A DNA stretch of 64,000 bases from Rhodobacter flavimaris (lineage in GTDB: Bacteria; Pseudomonadota; Alphaproteobacteria; Rhodobacterales; Rhodobacteraceae): the NCBI RefSeq assembly GCF_021378075.1, contig NZ_JAJUOS010000010.1, positions 62,001-126,000 on the forward strand, in the 5' to 3' direction. The first letter of the stretch is position 1. Every line of letters starts with the position of its first letter. The translations under genes and the position numbers were made by a program. The notes below the pieces were generated by a model that did not search any database, was not told the origin of the DNA, and worked only from the letters and a program-made list of their open reading frames with translations. Shown in pieces: positions 50,854 to 61,522 of this stretch.

Positions 50854-53352
50854 CTATTCCCGGTCGCGCAGCACGCCTGCGGGGCGCTCGGCCAGCGGCC
50901 GTAGCGCGAAGGCAAGACCCGCGATCAGCGTGGCCAGAATCCCCCCTGCCACGATCGCCAGCGCGGGAAGCGGGGCAAAGCGGAACTCGGCCTCCATCAC
51001 CAGATCAACCACGGCCCAGCCCGCGATCGCGCCAAACAGGATCGCGACCAGCCCTGCCGCGGCCCCCATCAGCGCCGCCCGCAGCGCGAAGGACGCAAGG
51101 ATCGTCGAACGCGTGGCCCCAAGGGTCTTGAGCAGCGCGGCCTCCCAGGCGCGGGTACGCTCGCCCGCCGCGGCGGCCCCGATCAGCACCACGAAGCCCG
51201 TCAGCAAGGTCACCCCCGCCGCAAGCGAGGTGGCCCGCGCGATTGCACCAAGCGCCTCGGTCACGCGGTCGATGGCATCGCGCACCCGGATCGCGGTGAT
51301 ATTGGGGAATGCCCGCGCCAGATCGCGCAGGATCTGCGCCTCGGCGCTTGGCGGGGCGTAGATCGTGGCCAGCATGGTATGCGGCGCGCCCGACAGCGCG
51401 GCGGGGTTGAAGGTCAGCACGAAGCCGATCCCCATGGTCGAGAAATCGACATTGCGGAACGAGGCAATCCGCGCCTCGATATCGCGCCCGAGAATATTCA
51501 CCGTCAGCCGATCCCCCAGCCTGAGGCCCAGTTCTGCCCCCTCCTTGGCCGACACCGAAACCAGCGGCTCGCCCGCGTAATCGGCAGGCCACCACTCGCC
51601 TTCGGTCAGGGCCTCGCGCGGGGTTTCGGCATAGGTCACGCCGCGGTCGCCGCGCAGGACCCAGTGTTCGCCCGCCAGTTCGCGTGCGTTCTGGCCGTTG
51701 ATACGGGTCACGACACCGCGCAGCATCGGCACGGTCTCGACCCGCTCGACCTCTGGCATGGCATCGAGCGTGCTCAGGAAGGGTTGCAACTGGTCGGGCT
51801 GGATGTCGATCACGAAGTAGGCGGGCGCCTCGCTTGGCAGATCCTGCTGGATCGCGCCGCGCAGGCCCGCATCGACCTGCCCCACCGCCGCCAGCACCGA
51901 CAGCCCCAGCCCGAGCGAGAGGATCACCGCCGTCGCCTCGGAGCGCGGGGCGCCAATGGCCGCAAGTGCCGCGCGCAGCGCGGGCCGCCCGCGCACGAGG
52001 TGGGCACTGGCCCGCGCGGCCCATCGCACCAGCAGGGCGGCGCCCGCAAGGATGATCAGCGCGAAGGCCACGCCGCCGAAGGTGCCAAGCGTCAGTTGCC
52101 ACAACCCCGAGAACCAGACCGCCGCCGCCACAAGCACCGCGACCAGCCCGGCGACCACCCCGAAGGCCCGCCATGAGGGCAGGCGCCGCCCGCCCTGCGT
52201 CTCGCGATAGAGCAACGCCGCGCGCATCTGCGACATGCGCGCCAGCGGCCAGAGCGCGAAGATCGCCGCCACAAGCGCACCGTAAAGCGCTGCCTCCAGC
52301 ATCGGCGGGGCGCTCAGGCGCACCTCGACCGGGATCGGCATGAGGCGCTCGATCACGCCCGCTGCGGCCAGAACCACTCCGGCGCCCAGGCCAAGGCCCG
52401 CCAGAATGCCGATCAGGCCCAGGACCGCCAATTGGATCAGGAAGGCCGCGCGAATGGTGCCCCCCTCGGCGCCAAGCGCGCGCAGCGTCGCAATGGTCTC
52501 TGCCTTGCGCTCCAGCCAGCCTGCGACGGTGGCCGAGATACCCACGCCGCCCACGGCCAGCCCCGCAAGGCCGACGAGCACAAGGAATGATCCCAGCCGG
52601 TCCACGAAACGCTCGGCACCCGGGCTGGCGCGGCGGCTATCGGACCAGCGCAGGCCGGCGTTTTCAAAGCGCGCCTCGGCGGCGGCTTTTGCGGCATCGA
52701 CATCCGCACCTGCGGGCAGTAGCACGCGATATTCGCTTTCAAAAAGGGCGCCGGGCGCCAGTAGGCCAGAGCCCTCCAGCGCATCCAGCGCGATCAACGT
52801 GCGCGGTCCGAAGGCGACGCCCATGCCGGTCGAGTCCGGCTCTCGCAGGATGCGCGCCATCATCACGAAAGGCGTGCCGCCCAGCTCGAACCGATCGCCG
52901 GGGGCAAGGCCCAGCCGATCAGCCAGAACCGGGTCCAGAAAGGCGCCGGACAGGCCGTCCTGCCCCGCCAGCGCGTCCATGCCGACGGGCGGATCAAGTT
53001 CCAATTCCCCCAACAACGGATAGGCGCCATCGACAGCCTTGGCCTGCGTCAGCGCACGCTCATCCCCGACCGAAACCATCGAGCGGAAATCGACCACCTC
53101 GGACAGCGCCTCGGCACGAGAGGCGATCCAGTCGCGCTCTTCCGGGGTGGCCTGACGATAGGTGAATTCGTATTGCGCATCGCCCCCCAGAAGGGTCGCG
53201 CCCTGATCGGCAAGGCCCGTGCGGATCGCCCCGCGCACAAGGCCCACGGCGGCAATGGCCGCCACGCCCAGCATCAGGCACAGCAGGAAGACGCGAAAGC
53301 CGCGCACCCCGCCGCGCAACTCGCGCCGGGCGATGGTCAGGGCTGCGCTCAT
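50854..53352 (-). CDS. FtsX-like ABC transporter permease (YbbP type)
   Basis: 832-residue membrane protein with two FtsX domains separated by large periplasmic regions. An N-terminal helix (FRVFLLCLMLGVAAIAAVGLV) is followed by a three-helix cluster (about 255-420) and a C-terminal three-helix cluster (about 700-825). It overlaps the ATPase gene by 4 bp. This ATPase/permease pair divergent from a TesA-like gene matches the ybbA-ybbP/tesA arrangement in E. coli. Its substrate is unsettled; lipid or lipoprotein-related mechanotransmission is a guess. Confidence 0.88.
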   Translation of the reverse strand: MSAALTIARRELRGGVRGFRVFLLCLMLGVAAIAAVGLVRGAIRTGLADQGATLLGGDAQYEFTYRQATPEERDWIASRAEALSEVVDFRSMVSVGDERALTQAKAVDGAYPLLGELELDPPVGMDALAGQDGLSGAFLDPVLADRLGLAPGDRFELGGTPFVMMARILREPDSTGMGVAFGPRTLIALDALEGSGLLAPGALFESEYRVLLPAGADVDAAKAAAEARFENAGLRWSDSRRASPGAERFVDRLGSFLVLVGLAGLAVGGVGISATVAGWLERKAETIATLRALGAEGGTIRAAFLIQLAVLGLIGILAGLGLGAGVVLAAAGVIERLMPIPVEVRLSAPPMLEAALYGALVAAIFALWPLARMSQMRAALLYRETQGGRRLPSWRAFGVVAGLVAVLVAAAVWFSGLWQLTLGTFGGVAFALIILAGAALLVRWAARASAHLVRGRPALRAALAAIGAPRSEATAVILSLGLGLSVLAAVGQVDAGLRGAIQQDLPSEAPAYFVIDIQPDQLQPFLSTLDAMPEVERVETVPMLRGVVTRINGQNARELAGEHWVLRGDRGVTYAETPREALTEGEWWPADYAGEPLVSVSAKEGAELGLRLGDRLTVNILGRDIEARIASFRNVDFSTMGIGFVLTFNPAALSGAPHTMLATIYAPPSAEAQILRDLARAFPNITAIRVRDAIDRVTEALGAIARATSLAAGVTLLTGFVVLIGAAAAGERTRAWEAALLKTLGATRSTILASFALRAALMGAAAGLVAILFGAIAGWAVVDLVMEAEFRFAPLPALAIVAGGILATLIAGLAFALRPLAERPAGVLRDRE

Positions 53353-54029
53353 TCGGCCGCTCCGACGATCTTGCCGTCGAACAGTTGCACCACGCGGTTG
53401 CAGCGCTCGGCCAGTTCCGGGGCGTGGGTGACCATGATCAGCGTCGCCCCATGGCGCTCTTGCAGGCCGAACAGCAGGTCCATGATCGCCTCGCCATTGG
53501 CAGCGTCCAGATTACCCGTCGGCTCATCGGCGAGCAGGATGGCCGGGCGCGGCGCAACGGCGCGGGCCAGCGCCACGCGCTGCTGCTCGCCCCCCGACAT
53601 CTCGGACGGGTAGTGCCCCCGGCGATGACCAAGGCCCACGGCCTCCAGCTCGGCCTCGGCGCGTGCAAACGCATCGCAGTGCCCGGCGATTTCCAGCGGC
53701 AGCGCGACATTTTCAAGCGCAGTCATCGTCGGGATCAGGTGGAAGGATTGGAAAACGATCCCCATATTCCCCCTGCGGAAGCGCGCAAGCTGGTCCTCGT
53801 CCATCGCGGACAGATCCTGCGACAGCGCCCGCACCGAGCCCCCGGTGGCGCGTTCCAGCCCACCCATCAGCATCAGGAGCGACGACTTGCCAGACCCCGA
53901 AGGCCCCGTAAGCCCCACGCTTTCGCCGCGCTCGATATCGAGGGTAATTCCCCGCAGGATCTCGACCGGCCCCGCGTTTCCATCTAGCGTCAGGCGGGCA
54001 TCGGTCAGGGACAAAATGGCAGGGGTCAT
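53349..54029 (-). CDS. ABC transporter ATP-binding protein (YbbA/LolD type)
   Basis: 226 residues. Walker [10 protein letters not shown], signature [16 protein letters not shown], Walker [18 protein letters not shown] and H-loop MVTHAPEL. LolD/MacB-type ATPases pair with FtsX permeases, as here. ATG 54029 has GGAAGA upstream. The start codon shares CATG with the start of the divergent esterase gene. Confidence 0.92.
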   Translation of the reverse strand: MTPAILSLTDARLTLDGNAGPVEILRGITLDIERGESVGLTGPSGSGKSSLLMLMGGLERATGGSVRALSQDLSAMDEDQLARFRRGNMGIVFQSFHLIPTMTALENVALPLEIAGHCDAFARAEAELEAVGLGHRRGHYPSEMSGGEQQRVALARAVAPRPAILLADEPTGNLDAANGEAIMDLLFGLQERHGATLIMVTHAPELAERCNRVVQLFDGKIVGAAE

Positions 54030-54717
54030 GCGGATCTTCCGGAAATGTCTTTCCTTCGCATATGGGGTGCGCGGCGCCCTCAGCAAGCTTGTTGTGGCGG
54101 CATTTCTTGTCGCACCGCTGCCAGCGGCGGCCGCGCCGCTCACGGTTCTGGCGCTTGGCGACAGCCTGACGCAGGGTTACGGGCTGGCCCCGGATGAGGG
54201 GTTGGTGCCCGCGCTCGGGCGCTGGCTTGAGGCGAATGGCGCCGAGGTCGAGCTGATCAACGCGGGTGTGTCAGGCGACACCACTGCGGGCGGGCGGGCG
54301 CGCGTCGCCTGGTCGCTGACGCCTGAAGTCGATGCCGTGATCGTGGAGCTTGGCGGCAATGACCTCTTGCGCGGTCTGCCGCCCGAGGAGGCGCGGGCGA
54401 ACCTCGATGCGATCCTCGCCGAGGTCAGCGGGCGCGGACTGCCCGCGCTTTTGGTCGGCCTGCCCGCACCGGGCAATTACGGGCCGCGCTACAAGGCGGA
54501 TTTCGACGCGATCTGGCCCGAACTGGCCGCGAAATACGATGCTGTGCTGCTGCCCGACCTGCTGGCGCCGATTGCCGAGCTGCCGCCCAAGGACCGCGCC
54601 GGGCGCAACCTGATGCAGGACGACAATATCCACCCCGCCCCCGCCGGGGTTGCGCTGGTGATCGAGGCGCTAGGGCCGAAGGTGCTGGAACTGTTGGCGA
54701 AAGTGCCTGCGGGCTGA
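54028..54717 (+). CDS. TesA-like GDSL arylesterase/lysophospholipase
   Basis: SGNH-hydrolase of about 229 residues with a signal peptide ending at PAAAA. Block I is [12 protein letters not shown] (Ser46 if started at 54028), block III is [10 protein letters not shown], and block V is the Asp-His pair in DNIHPAP. Periplasmic thioesterase/lysophospholipase L1 activity is known for the family. The ATG at 54028 overlaps the ATPase start codon head to head. A GTG at 54067 giving a shorter signal peptide is a realistic alternative. Confidence 0.88.
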   Translation: MRIFRKCLSFAYGVRGALSKLVVAAFLVAPLPAAAAPLTVLALGDSLTQGYGLAPDEGLVPALGRWLEANGAEVELINAGVSGDTTAGGRARVAWSLTPEVDAVIVELGGNDLLRGLPPEEARANLDAILAEVSGRGLPALLVGLPAPGNYGPRYKADFDAIWPELAAKYDAVLLPDLLAPIAELPPKDRAGRNLMQDDNIHPAPAGVALVIEALGPKVLELLAKVPAG

Positions 54718-54718
54718 C

Positions 54719-55924
54719 CTAGTCGCGGCGGCGGTCGAGCGCCCAAAGTGCCCCGGCCCCCGCCAGCCCCAGCCCGGCCCCCAGAATCGCCGCCAGCCCA
54801 TAGCCGCCAAGCGCCGTGCCAAGCGCGAAAACGCCTGCGCAGATCGCATCCCCGGCGAGCTTTTGCAGCGCCATGAGCGAGGCCCCCGCCCCCGGCCGCG
54901 CGGCCAGAAGCTCTTGCAGATAGGCCATCGGCTGGGTCAGCACGATGGCACCGCCCGCCGCTCCGGGGATGGTCAGCAGCCAGACATAGGGCGTCTCGGC
55001 CAAGAGCGGCAGGCCCGCTAGGTGCACACCATAAAGCGCCATGCCCCACCAGATCAGCGCGGTTTGCGAGGTGCGCCCCAGCACCATGGGCAGCGCGAGC
55101 ATGAAGGGCACCTCAAGCCCCGCCAGAATGCCCGCGTAAAGCGCGGTATCGCCCGCACCGCGATGCGCGATCCCGGCAAAGACAAGGCCGACTACCACGA
55201 GATACAGCGTCACCGCCCCGTGGATCGTGCCAAGCGCCAGCACCCGGATCAGCACCCGCGCCTCGGCCATTTCGCGCAGCGATTGGGCAAAGCTGAGGCC
55301 CGATTTCGGGTCGGGCCAGCGGGTTGCCCCGTCGCGCGGCCAGAACCGCCAGACCAGCGCCAGAAGGACTCCGGCCACCACCAGCGAGACCGGATAGACC
55401 GTGATCAGCGGCACGCCCGCGCCAAAGACCACCGACCAGATCGGCAGCACGCAGACCCAAGGCAGTGCGAATGCGGCGCGCAGGGTTGCCTGAATGCCGG
55501 GGCGGTCGCGCTCGGGGTGAAGCGTCGCCGCCAGCCGCGCCAGCGCGAAGAACTGCCCGAAGAGCGAGCCTGACAGCGGCAGAATCAGCGCATGGGCCAG
55601 AACGAAGCTGGTGACCGCGGGGCCAAAGGTCATCAGCCCCGTGCCCGCCAGCAAGAACCCGCCCGAGGCAAGCGCGATCACCCTGCGGTTCGCACGCTGA
55701 TCGGCCAGAATGCCAAACCCCACCGAGGCCGAGACCGAAAGCACCGAAGCCACCACCAGAAGCGCCGAATAAGCGCCATCGGACAAGCCGAACACCGTCA
55801 CCGCCAGCGCCGAGGCATAGGGCGCCAGCGTCGCCGCATGGGCACCGAACAGGATCAAAAGCGCCCCCGAGAGCATCAGCATCGGGTCACGCAGGATCGG
55901 ACGGAGGAAGGACGGAAGCGCCAT
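54719..55924 (-). CDS. major facilitator superfamily transporter
   Basis: 401 residues with twelve predicted hydrophobic segments and the loop 2-3 motif GILADQRANRRVI (variant of GxxxDRxGRR). Sequence resembles sugar efflux transporters of the SetA group, but the substrate cannot be inferred. Converges with the esterase gene, 1 bp apart. Divided from the next minus-strand gene by 55 bp. Confidence 0.8.
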   Translation of the reverse strand: MALPSFLRPILRDPMLMLSGALLILFGAHAATLAPYASALAVTVFGLSDGAYSALLVVASVLSVSASVGFGILADQRANRRVIALASGGFLLAGTGLMTFGPAVTSFVLAHALILPLSGSLFGQFFALARLAATLHPERDRPGIQATLRAAFALPWVCVLPIWSVVFGAGVPLITVYPVSLVVAGVLLALVWRFWPRDGATRWPDPKSGLSFAQSLREMAEARVLIRVLALGTIHGAVTLYLVVVGLVFAGIAHRGAGDTALYAGILAGLEVPFMLALPMVLGRTSQTALIWWGMALYGVHLAGLPLLAETPYVWLLTIPGAAGGAIVLTQPMAYLQELLAARPGAGASLMALQKLAGDAICAGVFALGTALGGYGLAAILGAGLGLAGAGALWALDRRRD

Positions 55925-55979
55925 GAAAAGCCTTAGGGTGAAGGCCCTGTGTGCGCTCCTCCGCCCCCGAATGCAAGGG

Positions 55980-57359
55980 TCAGGGAATGGTCTTGCCGGG
56001 GTTCAGGATGCCCTTGGGATCAAGGGCTACCTTGATCGCGCGCATCACATCTAGCGCAACGGGGTCCTTATGCGCGGCCATGGTGGCGCGCTTGGACAGG
56101 CCCACGCCATGCTCGGCGCTGAAGGTGCCACCAAGGGCCACGGCTTCCTCGGCCACGGCGGCGCGGATCGTGTCGTTCAGCGCCGGGTCGGTGCGGGTCG
56201 GATAGGCGGTGTAATGGATATTGCCGTCGCCAAGGTGAGCGATCACCAGCTCTTCGGCGCCCGGGTCGATGGTGGCCAGCCGCGCCGTCATCCGGTGCAG
56301 GAAGGTCTCGAGCCGATCAAGCGGGAAGGCCACGTCGCAATCCACCAGATCGGGGGTGGTGAAGGTGATCTCGGCGGCCGACTCGCGCATCTGCCACAGC
56401 TTGCGGCGCTGTGCCTCGGAGGTGGCGATGACGGCCTCGGCCACCTGCCCTGCGTCCAGCGCCGCGCCAAGCACCTCTTCGAGCAGCGTGGACGGGTCAT
56501 CGCCCGCGCGGGTCGTCGCGATCTCAAGCAGGACATTCACCGGCTGCGGGTGGAAGGGGCAGGCGAGTTCAGGACGCAGACGGGCCAGACGCGCCATGTA
56601 ATGGGCGGGCATGTATTCGAAGGCCTCGACCGCACCCCCCGTCGCCGCCTGCACGCGGTTGAGCAGATCGAGCGCGACGCCAAGGCTTTCAACGCCCAGA
56701 AGCGCTGTGCCATAGGCCACCGGCGCGGGCACCAGCCGCAGCACCGCTGCGGTGATGATGCCAAGCGTGCCCTCGGCGCCGATGATCAGGTCGCGCAGGT
56801 CGTAGCCGGTGTTGTCCTTGTGCAGCTGCGTGAGCAGGTTCAGTACCCGCCCATCGGCCAGCACGACCTCAACCCCCAGGCACAGCGCGCGGGCCGAGCC
56901 GTAGCGGATAACGTTCGAGCCCCCGGCATTGGTGGACAGAAAGCCCCCCACCATGGCCGAACCCTTGGCGCCGTAGGTGAGCGGAAAGGCCAAGCCGTGC
57001 TCGGCCGCGATCCCGTGCAGCGCCTCAAGCACCACGCCCGCCTCGGCCACCACGGTGCGGGCGGTGGGGTTGACCTCGCGCACACGGTTGAGGCGCGCCA
57101 GCGACAGCATCAGCGCGCCCTCGGCGTAAGTACCTCCGTTGAGCCCGGTATTGCCGCCCACCGGCACGACCGGGGTGCCCGTCTCATGCGCAAGGCGCAG
57201 GATGGCCGAGACCTCGGCCACCGTCGCGGGGCGCAGAACCGCCAGCGGGGTCCAGTGATAATGGCCCGTCCACTCGCGCCCATAGGCCGCCGCATCGGTG
57301 CCGCTCAGCACATGCGTCGGACCGATCAGGTCGCGCAGGCGGGCGAGCAGATCGCTCAT
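55980..57359 (-). CDS. FAD-linked D-2-hydroxyacid dehydrogenase
   Basis: 459-residue flavoprotein of the VAO/GlcD family, of the D-2-hydroxyglutarate/D-lactate dehydrogenase type. The FAD-binding domain has [14 protein letters not shown] and [22 protein letters not shown]. The C-terminal FAD-oxidase domain has HLGDGNIHY and [14 protein letters not shown], whose His residues bind metal and substrate in related enzymes. It overlaps hemC by 4 bp (ATGA) and is therefore co-translated, though no heme role is known. Confidence 0.85.
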   Translation of the reverse strand: MSDLLARLRDLIGPTHVLSGTDAAAYGREWTGHYHWTPLAVLRPATVAEVSAILRLAHETGTPVVPVGGNTGLNGGTYAEGALMLSLARLNRVREVNPTARTVVAEAGVVLEALHGIAAEHGLAFPLTYGAKGSAMVGGFLSTNAGGSNVIRYGSARALCLGVEVVLADGRVLNLLTQLHKDNTGYDLRDLIIGAEGTLGIITAAVLRLVPAPVAYGTALLGVESLGVALDLLNRVQAATGGAVEAFEYMPAHYMARLARLRPELACPFHPQPVNVLLEIATTRAGDDPSTLLEEVLGAALDAGQVAEAVIATSEAQRRKLWQMRESAAEITFTTPDLVDCDVAFPLDRLETFLHRMTARLATIDPGAEELVIAHLGDGNIHYTAYPTRTDPALNDTIRAAVAEEAVALGGTFSAEHGVGLSKRATMAAHKDPVALDVMRAIKVALDPKGILNPGKTIP

Positions 57360-58309
57360 CGCCAGTCGAAGAAGCCCTTGGGCGCCTGCGCCAGCAACCG
57401 CCGCGCAAGATCCGCGCCCAGTTCCGCCGCATCGGCAATCGGGGCCCGTGCCTCGCCCGAGATCGCCTCGGAGCCATCGGGCCGCAGGATCTCGCCGCGC
57501 AGCCAGAGCTGGTCGCCCTCAAGCATCGCAAGCCCGGCGATCGGCGTTTCGCACGAGCCGTCAAGCGTCGCGAGGTAGCTGCGTTCGGCGGTCAGACGAT
57601 GGCCTGCGGGCGCATCGTGGATCGCCGCCAGCAAACGTTCGGTCATCGGGTCGGCCAGGCGCCGCTCGATCCCGATGCAGCCCTGCGCCACGGCGGGCAA
57701 CATCTCATCGACCTCGATGGCCGAGCGCGCAACGTGGCTCATGCCCAGACGGTTCAGGCCCGCCATCGCGAGGAAGGTGGCAACCGCCACGCCCTCATCC
57801 AGCTTTTTCAGCCGGGTCTGCACGTTGCCGCGGAATTCCACCAGCTTCAGATCGGGGCGCTTGTTGGCCAGCTGCGCGCGGCGACGCAGGCTCGAGGAAC
57901 CCACCGTCGCGCCCTGCGGCAGATCGGCCAGACGCGCGACACCGGGGCTGACGAAAGCATCGCGCACATCCTCGCGCGGGAGGTAGCAGTCAAGCACCAG
58001 CCCCTCGGGCTGCGCGACCGGCATGTCCTTCATGGAATGGACCGCGATGTCGATGCGGCCCTCCAGCATCGCCTCTTCGATTTCCTTGGTGAAGAGGCCC
58101 TTGCCGCCAAGCTCCTTCAGCGGCTTGTCGGCCGCGATCAGCGCGGCATTGTCGCCGGTCGTCTTGATCACCACGATCTCGAAGGCCGCCTCGGGCAGAT
58201 CATGGGCGGCCATCAGCCGTGCGCGGGTTTCATGGGCCTGCGCCAGCGCCAGCGGGCTGCCACGCGTGCCGATCTTCAGCGGGTCCGTAATGGAAGGCAT
58301 CTTGGTCAT
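57356..58309 (-). CDS. hemC: hydroxymethylbilane synthase (porphobilinogen deaminase)
   Basis: Joins four porphobilinogen molecules into hydroxymethylbilane. 317 residues. Conserved [21 protein letters not shown] and [11 protein letters not shown] bind substrate. The dipyrromethane cofactor attaches to Cys253 ([11 protein letters not shown]). ATG 58309, or the in-frame ATG 9 bp later, begins 96 bp from the divergent hemE, so the two heme genes share a promoter region. The stop overlaps the FAD dehydrogenase. Confidence 0.95.
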   Translation of the reverse strand: MTKMPSITDPLKIGTRGSPLALAQAHETRARLMAAHDLPEAAFEIVVIKTTGDNAALIAADKPLKELGGKGLFTKEIEEAMLEGRIDIAVHSMKDMPVAQPEGLVLDCYLPREDVRDAFVSPGVARLADLPQGATVGSSSLRRRAQLANKRPDLKLVEFRGNVQTRLKKLDEGVAVATFLAMAGLNRLGMSHVARSAIEVDEMLPAVAQGCIGIERRLADPMTERLLAAIHDAPAGHRLTAERSYLATLDGSCETPIAGLAMLEGDQLWLRGEILRPDGSEAISGEARAPIADAAELGADLARRLLAQAPKGFFDWR

Positions 58310-58405
58310 GGCCAAGCGATAACTGCGGCAATCGGCCCGCGCAAGCGCCGAACGCTTGACATCGCGCCGCAGGGCGGGCTTGTGGGGGCAATTGAGGAGA
58401 CAGCG

Positions 58406-59437
58406 ATGACCGAAAAGACCATCCTTCGTGCCCTGCGGGGCGAGGTTCTGCCCACCCCGCCGGTCTGGATGATGCGGCAAGCGGGCCGCTATCTGCCGGA
58501 ATACCGTGCGACTCGCGCCGAGGCAGGCGATTTCCTGTCGCTGTGCTACAATTCCGACCTTGCCGCCGAGGTCACGCTTCAACCGATCCGCCGTTACGGC
58601 TTCGACGCGGCGATCCTGTTTGCCGACATCCTGCTGCTGCCGCAGGCGCTTGGCGTCGATCTATGGTTCGAGACCGGCGAAGGCCCGCGGATGACCACGG
58701 TCACGACGCCCGCCGAACTGGCCGCGCTGAAGGGCAAGGACGATATCCACGACACGCTTGGCCCGATCTATGAGACCGTGCGCATCCTGTCGCGCGAACT
58801 GCCCAAGGAAACTACGCTGATCGGTTTTGCTGGTGCGCCCTGGACGGTGGCTACCTACATGATCGCCGGACGCGGCACCAAGGATCAGGGCCCGGCCCAT
58901 GCGCTCAAGGCCGCCGACCGCGCGACCTTCGCCGGGCTGATCGACCTGCTGACCACCTCGACCATCGAATACCTCTCGAAGCAGGTCGAGGCCGGCGCCG
59001 AGGTCATCAAGATATTCGACAGCTGGGCGGGCAGCCTCAAGGGACAGGATTTCGAGGATTTCGCCGTCGAGCCCGCCCGCCGCATCATCACGGAACTGAA
59101 AGCACGCTTCCCCGGCCTGCCGATCATCGCCTTCCCGCGCGAAGCGGGTGAGGGCTACATCGGCTTTGCCAAGAAGACCGGCGCGGACTGCGTGGCCATT
59201 GACAATTCGGTCTCGGCTGAATGGGCGGCGGCGAATGTGCAGAAAGACGGCTGCGTGCAGGGCAATCTTGATCCGCGCCACATGGTCACAGGCGGTCAGC
59301 CGCTGATCGACGCCACGCGTGAGGTGGTGCGCGCCTTCTCGAAAGGGCCGCATATCTTCAACCTCGGGCATGGCATCACGCCCGACGCCGACCCCGAGAA
59401 TGTCGCGCTGATGATCGAGACGATCCGCAAGAGCTGA
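58406..59437 (+). CDS. hemE: uroporphyrinogen decarboxylase
   Basis: Decarboxylates uroporphyrinogen III to coproporphyrinogen III. 343 residues. The N-terminal signature [19 protein letters not shown] and [18 protein letters not shown] are intact, and the C-terminal [16 protein letters not shown] binds substrate. ATG 58406 follows a GAGGAGA ribosome-binding site. Divergent from hemC and ends at a bidirectional terminator. Confidence 0.96.
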   Translation: MTEKTILRALRGEVLPTPPVWMMRQAGRYLPEYRATRAEAGDFLSLCYNSDLAAEVTLQPIRRYGFDAAILFADILLLPQALGVDLWFETGEGPRMTTVTTPAELAALKGKDDIHDTLGPIYETVRILSRELPKETTLIGFAGAPWTVATYMIAGRGTKDQGPAHALKAADRATFAGLIDLLTTSTIEYLSKQVEAGAEVIKIFDSWAGSLKGQDFEDFAVEPARRIITELKARFPGLPIIAFPREAGEGYIGFAKKTGADCVAIDNSVSAEWAAANVQKDGCVQGNLDPRHMVTGGQPLIDATREVVRAFSKGPHIFNLGHGITPDADPENVALMIETIRKS

Positions 59438-59458
59438 GAACCGCCCGTACAGCATGAA

Positions 59459-59482
59459 AAAAGGGGCCTCGCGGCCCCTTTT
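59459..59482. terminator. bidirectional terminator hemE / DEAD-box gene
   Basis: AAAAGGGGCC (59459-59468) and GGCCCCTTTT (59473-59482) form a perfect 10-bp stem with loop TCGC, T-rich on the plus side and (reading the minus strand) TTTTTT on the other. It lies 21 bp after hemE and ends 1 bp before the helicase stop codon, so it can serve both convergent genes. Confidence 0.85.
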
Positions 59483-59483
59483 C

Positions 59484-61406
59484 TTATCCCTTGAACTTCT
59501 TCGGGCCGGGTTTGCCTGCCTTGGCACCCGGCTTGCCGAAGGGCTTGCCACCCGGTTTGCCGAAGGGCTTGCCTGCCGGTTTCTCGCCCGGCTTGCCATC
59601 AGACTTGCCGTATTTCGCCTTGGGTTTATCGAATTTCTGCGCTTCGCCATGGCCGCCTTCGCGGGCCCACGGGGCAGCCTTGCGGCCCTTGGGTGCGCCG
59701 AAGTCCTCGTCGCGGTCACGCGGTGGGCCCTTGCGGTGCGGTTTCTTCGGGCCGCGGTCGTCGCCGCCCTTGCTCCAGCGCGCGGGCTTGGGCGCGGGAC
59801 GGTCGAGCCCCTCGGGCGCCTCGGCCAGAACCTCGACCTTGCACTTGTCCTCAAGCCGCATCGCGGGGCCGAGGCCGGTCATGAAGCGCGCGGCGGCGTC
59901 TTCATGGATCTGCACGAAGGTGTGGTCCTGCATCACGCGGATCGCACCGATGTCGCGACGGGTCAGGTCACCCGCGCGGCAGAGCATCGGCAGAAGCCAC
60001 TTGGGATCGACCCATTCGTCATGGCCCATGCCAAGGCGCAGCCAGGTGGCGCGGTCGAACTCGGCGCGGGCGCGCGGCTTCGGGCCGTCAACCGTCACCG
60101 GAGTCAGATCCTCGGGGGCCGAACGCGCGGCGCGGAAGTTGCGCAGCACGGCAGCGGCCAGCTGGCGCGGCTCGAACGCCTCAAGCAACTGCGCAATCCC
60201 GTCGAATTCATCGGCGGTAGCGGCAGCGGTCAGCGCCGGATCTTGCAGGATACGCTGCTGATCTTTCGCCAGGATTTCCTCGGGGCCAGGCGCGCTGTCC
60301 CAATTCGCCGTGATCTGGGCCTCGCGCAGCAGACGCTCGGCCTTGGCGCGGACGTTCAGCGGAACGATCAGCGCCGAGACGCCTTTCGAGCCTGCCCGCC
60401 CGGTCCGGCCTGAGCGGTGCAATAGCGCCTCTCGGTTAACCGGCAGATCGGCATGGACCACCAGCTCAAGGCCCGGCAGGTCGATGCCGCGCGCGGCCAC
60501 GTCGGTCGCGATACAGACCCGCGCCCGGCCGTCACGCATCATTTGCAGCGCGCGCGAGCGTTCGTCCTGCGACAGCTCGCCCGACAGCGCCACGACCGAC
60601 AGGCCGCGGTTCAGCAGGCGCCCGGTCAGGTGCGTCACCGCCGCGCGGGTCGAGCAGAAGACGATGGCGCGCTCGGCCTCGTAGAAGCGCAGCACGTTGA
60701 CGATGGCGTTCTCGCGGTCAGACTTGTCCACCATCAGCGCGCGGTAGTCGATATCGGCGTGCTGCTCGCGCGCGGCGATGGTCGAGATCCGCTGCGCATC
60801 GCGCTGGTAGGTCGCGGCCAGCTTGGCGATCGGCGGGGAAACGGTGGCAGAGAACATCAGCGTGCGGCGCTCTTCCGGGGCGGCTTCGAGAATGAATTCG
60901 AGGTCTTCACGGAAGCCGAGGTCAAGCATCTCGTCGGCCTCGTCCATCACGACGACTTGCAGGTCAGACAGATCCAGCGCGCCGCGACGGATATGGTCGC
61001 AGATCCGGCCCGGCGTGCCCACGACGATGTGGCAGCCACGCTCCAGCGCGCGACGCTCGTTGCGGGCGTCCATGCCGCCAACGGCACCGGCGATCACCGC
61101 GCCCGCCTTGGCATAAAGCCACGCCAACTCGCGGCTGACCTGTTGCGCGAGTTCACGGGTGGGGGCGATGATCAGCGCGTGCGGCAGGTCGGCATAGGGG
61201 GCAAAGGCGCCCTCAGCCAAAAGTTCCGACGCCATTGCCAGACCGAAGGCCACCGTCTTGCCCGAGCCGGTCTGCGCAGACACCAGCAGGTCTGCCCCTG
61301 CCAGCGCGGGGTCCGAGACCGCCTCCTGCACCGGGGTCAGAGTGGTGTATCCCTTCTCGGACAACGCCGCGGAAAGGGCGTCGGGAAGGTGCGGAAACTG
61401 GGTCAT
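59484..61406 (-). CDS. DEAD-box ATP-dependent RNA helicase with Lys/Gly-rich tail
   Basis: 640 residues. Helicase motifs: Q motif ALSEKGYTTLTPVQ, Walker A AQTGSGKT, PTRELA, DEAD in VMDEADEMLDLG, SAT, and HRSGRTGRAG. A DbpA-type RNA-binding domain (about 480-550) is followed by a basic tail from about 555 with GKPFGKPGGKPFGKPGAKAG repeats. Related helicases with such tails act in ribosome assembly or cold response. ATG 61406 is chosen because it begins the conserved MTQFPHLP. Convergent with hemE. Confidence 0.92.
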   Translation of the reverse strand: MTQFPHLPDALSAALSEKGYTTLTPVQEAVSDPALAGADLLVSAQTGSGKTVAFGLAMASELLAEGAFAPYADLPHALIIAPTRELAQQVSRELAWLYAKAGAVIAGAVGGMDARNERRALERGCHIVVGTPGRICDHIRRGALDLSDLQVVVMDEADEMLDLGFREDLEFILEAAPEERRTLMFSATVSPPIAKLAATYQRDAQRISTIAAREQHADIDYRALMVDKSDRENAIVNVLRFYEAERAIVFCSTRAAVTHLTGRLLNRGLSVVALSGELSQDERSRALQMMRDGRARVCIATDVAARGIDLPGLELVVHADLPVNREALLHRSGRTGRAGSKGVSALIVPLNVRAKAERLLREAQITANWDSAPGPEEILAKDQQRILQDPALTAAATADEFDGIAQLLEAFEPRQLAAAVLRNFRAARSAPEDLTPVTVDGPKPRARAEFDRATWLRLGMGHDEWVDPKWLLPMLCRAGDLTRRDIGAIRVMQDHTFVQIHEDAAARFMTGLGPAMRLEDKCKVEVLAEAPEGLDRPAPKPARWSKGGDDRGPKKPHRKGPPRDRDEDFGAPKGRKAAPWAREGGHGEAQKFDKPKAKYGKSDGKPGEKPAGKPFGKPGGKPFGKPGAKAGKPGPKKFKG

Positions 61407-61522
61407 GGCGGGGCCTTCTGAAAACACGAAGGCCGCGTTCTAGTCCAAACCCCGCCGGGTGTATAGGGCGAATCGCCTGTGCAGCGGGCGAGCCCGCCAA
61501 GCGTTTAACGCGCGGCAGCGCC

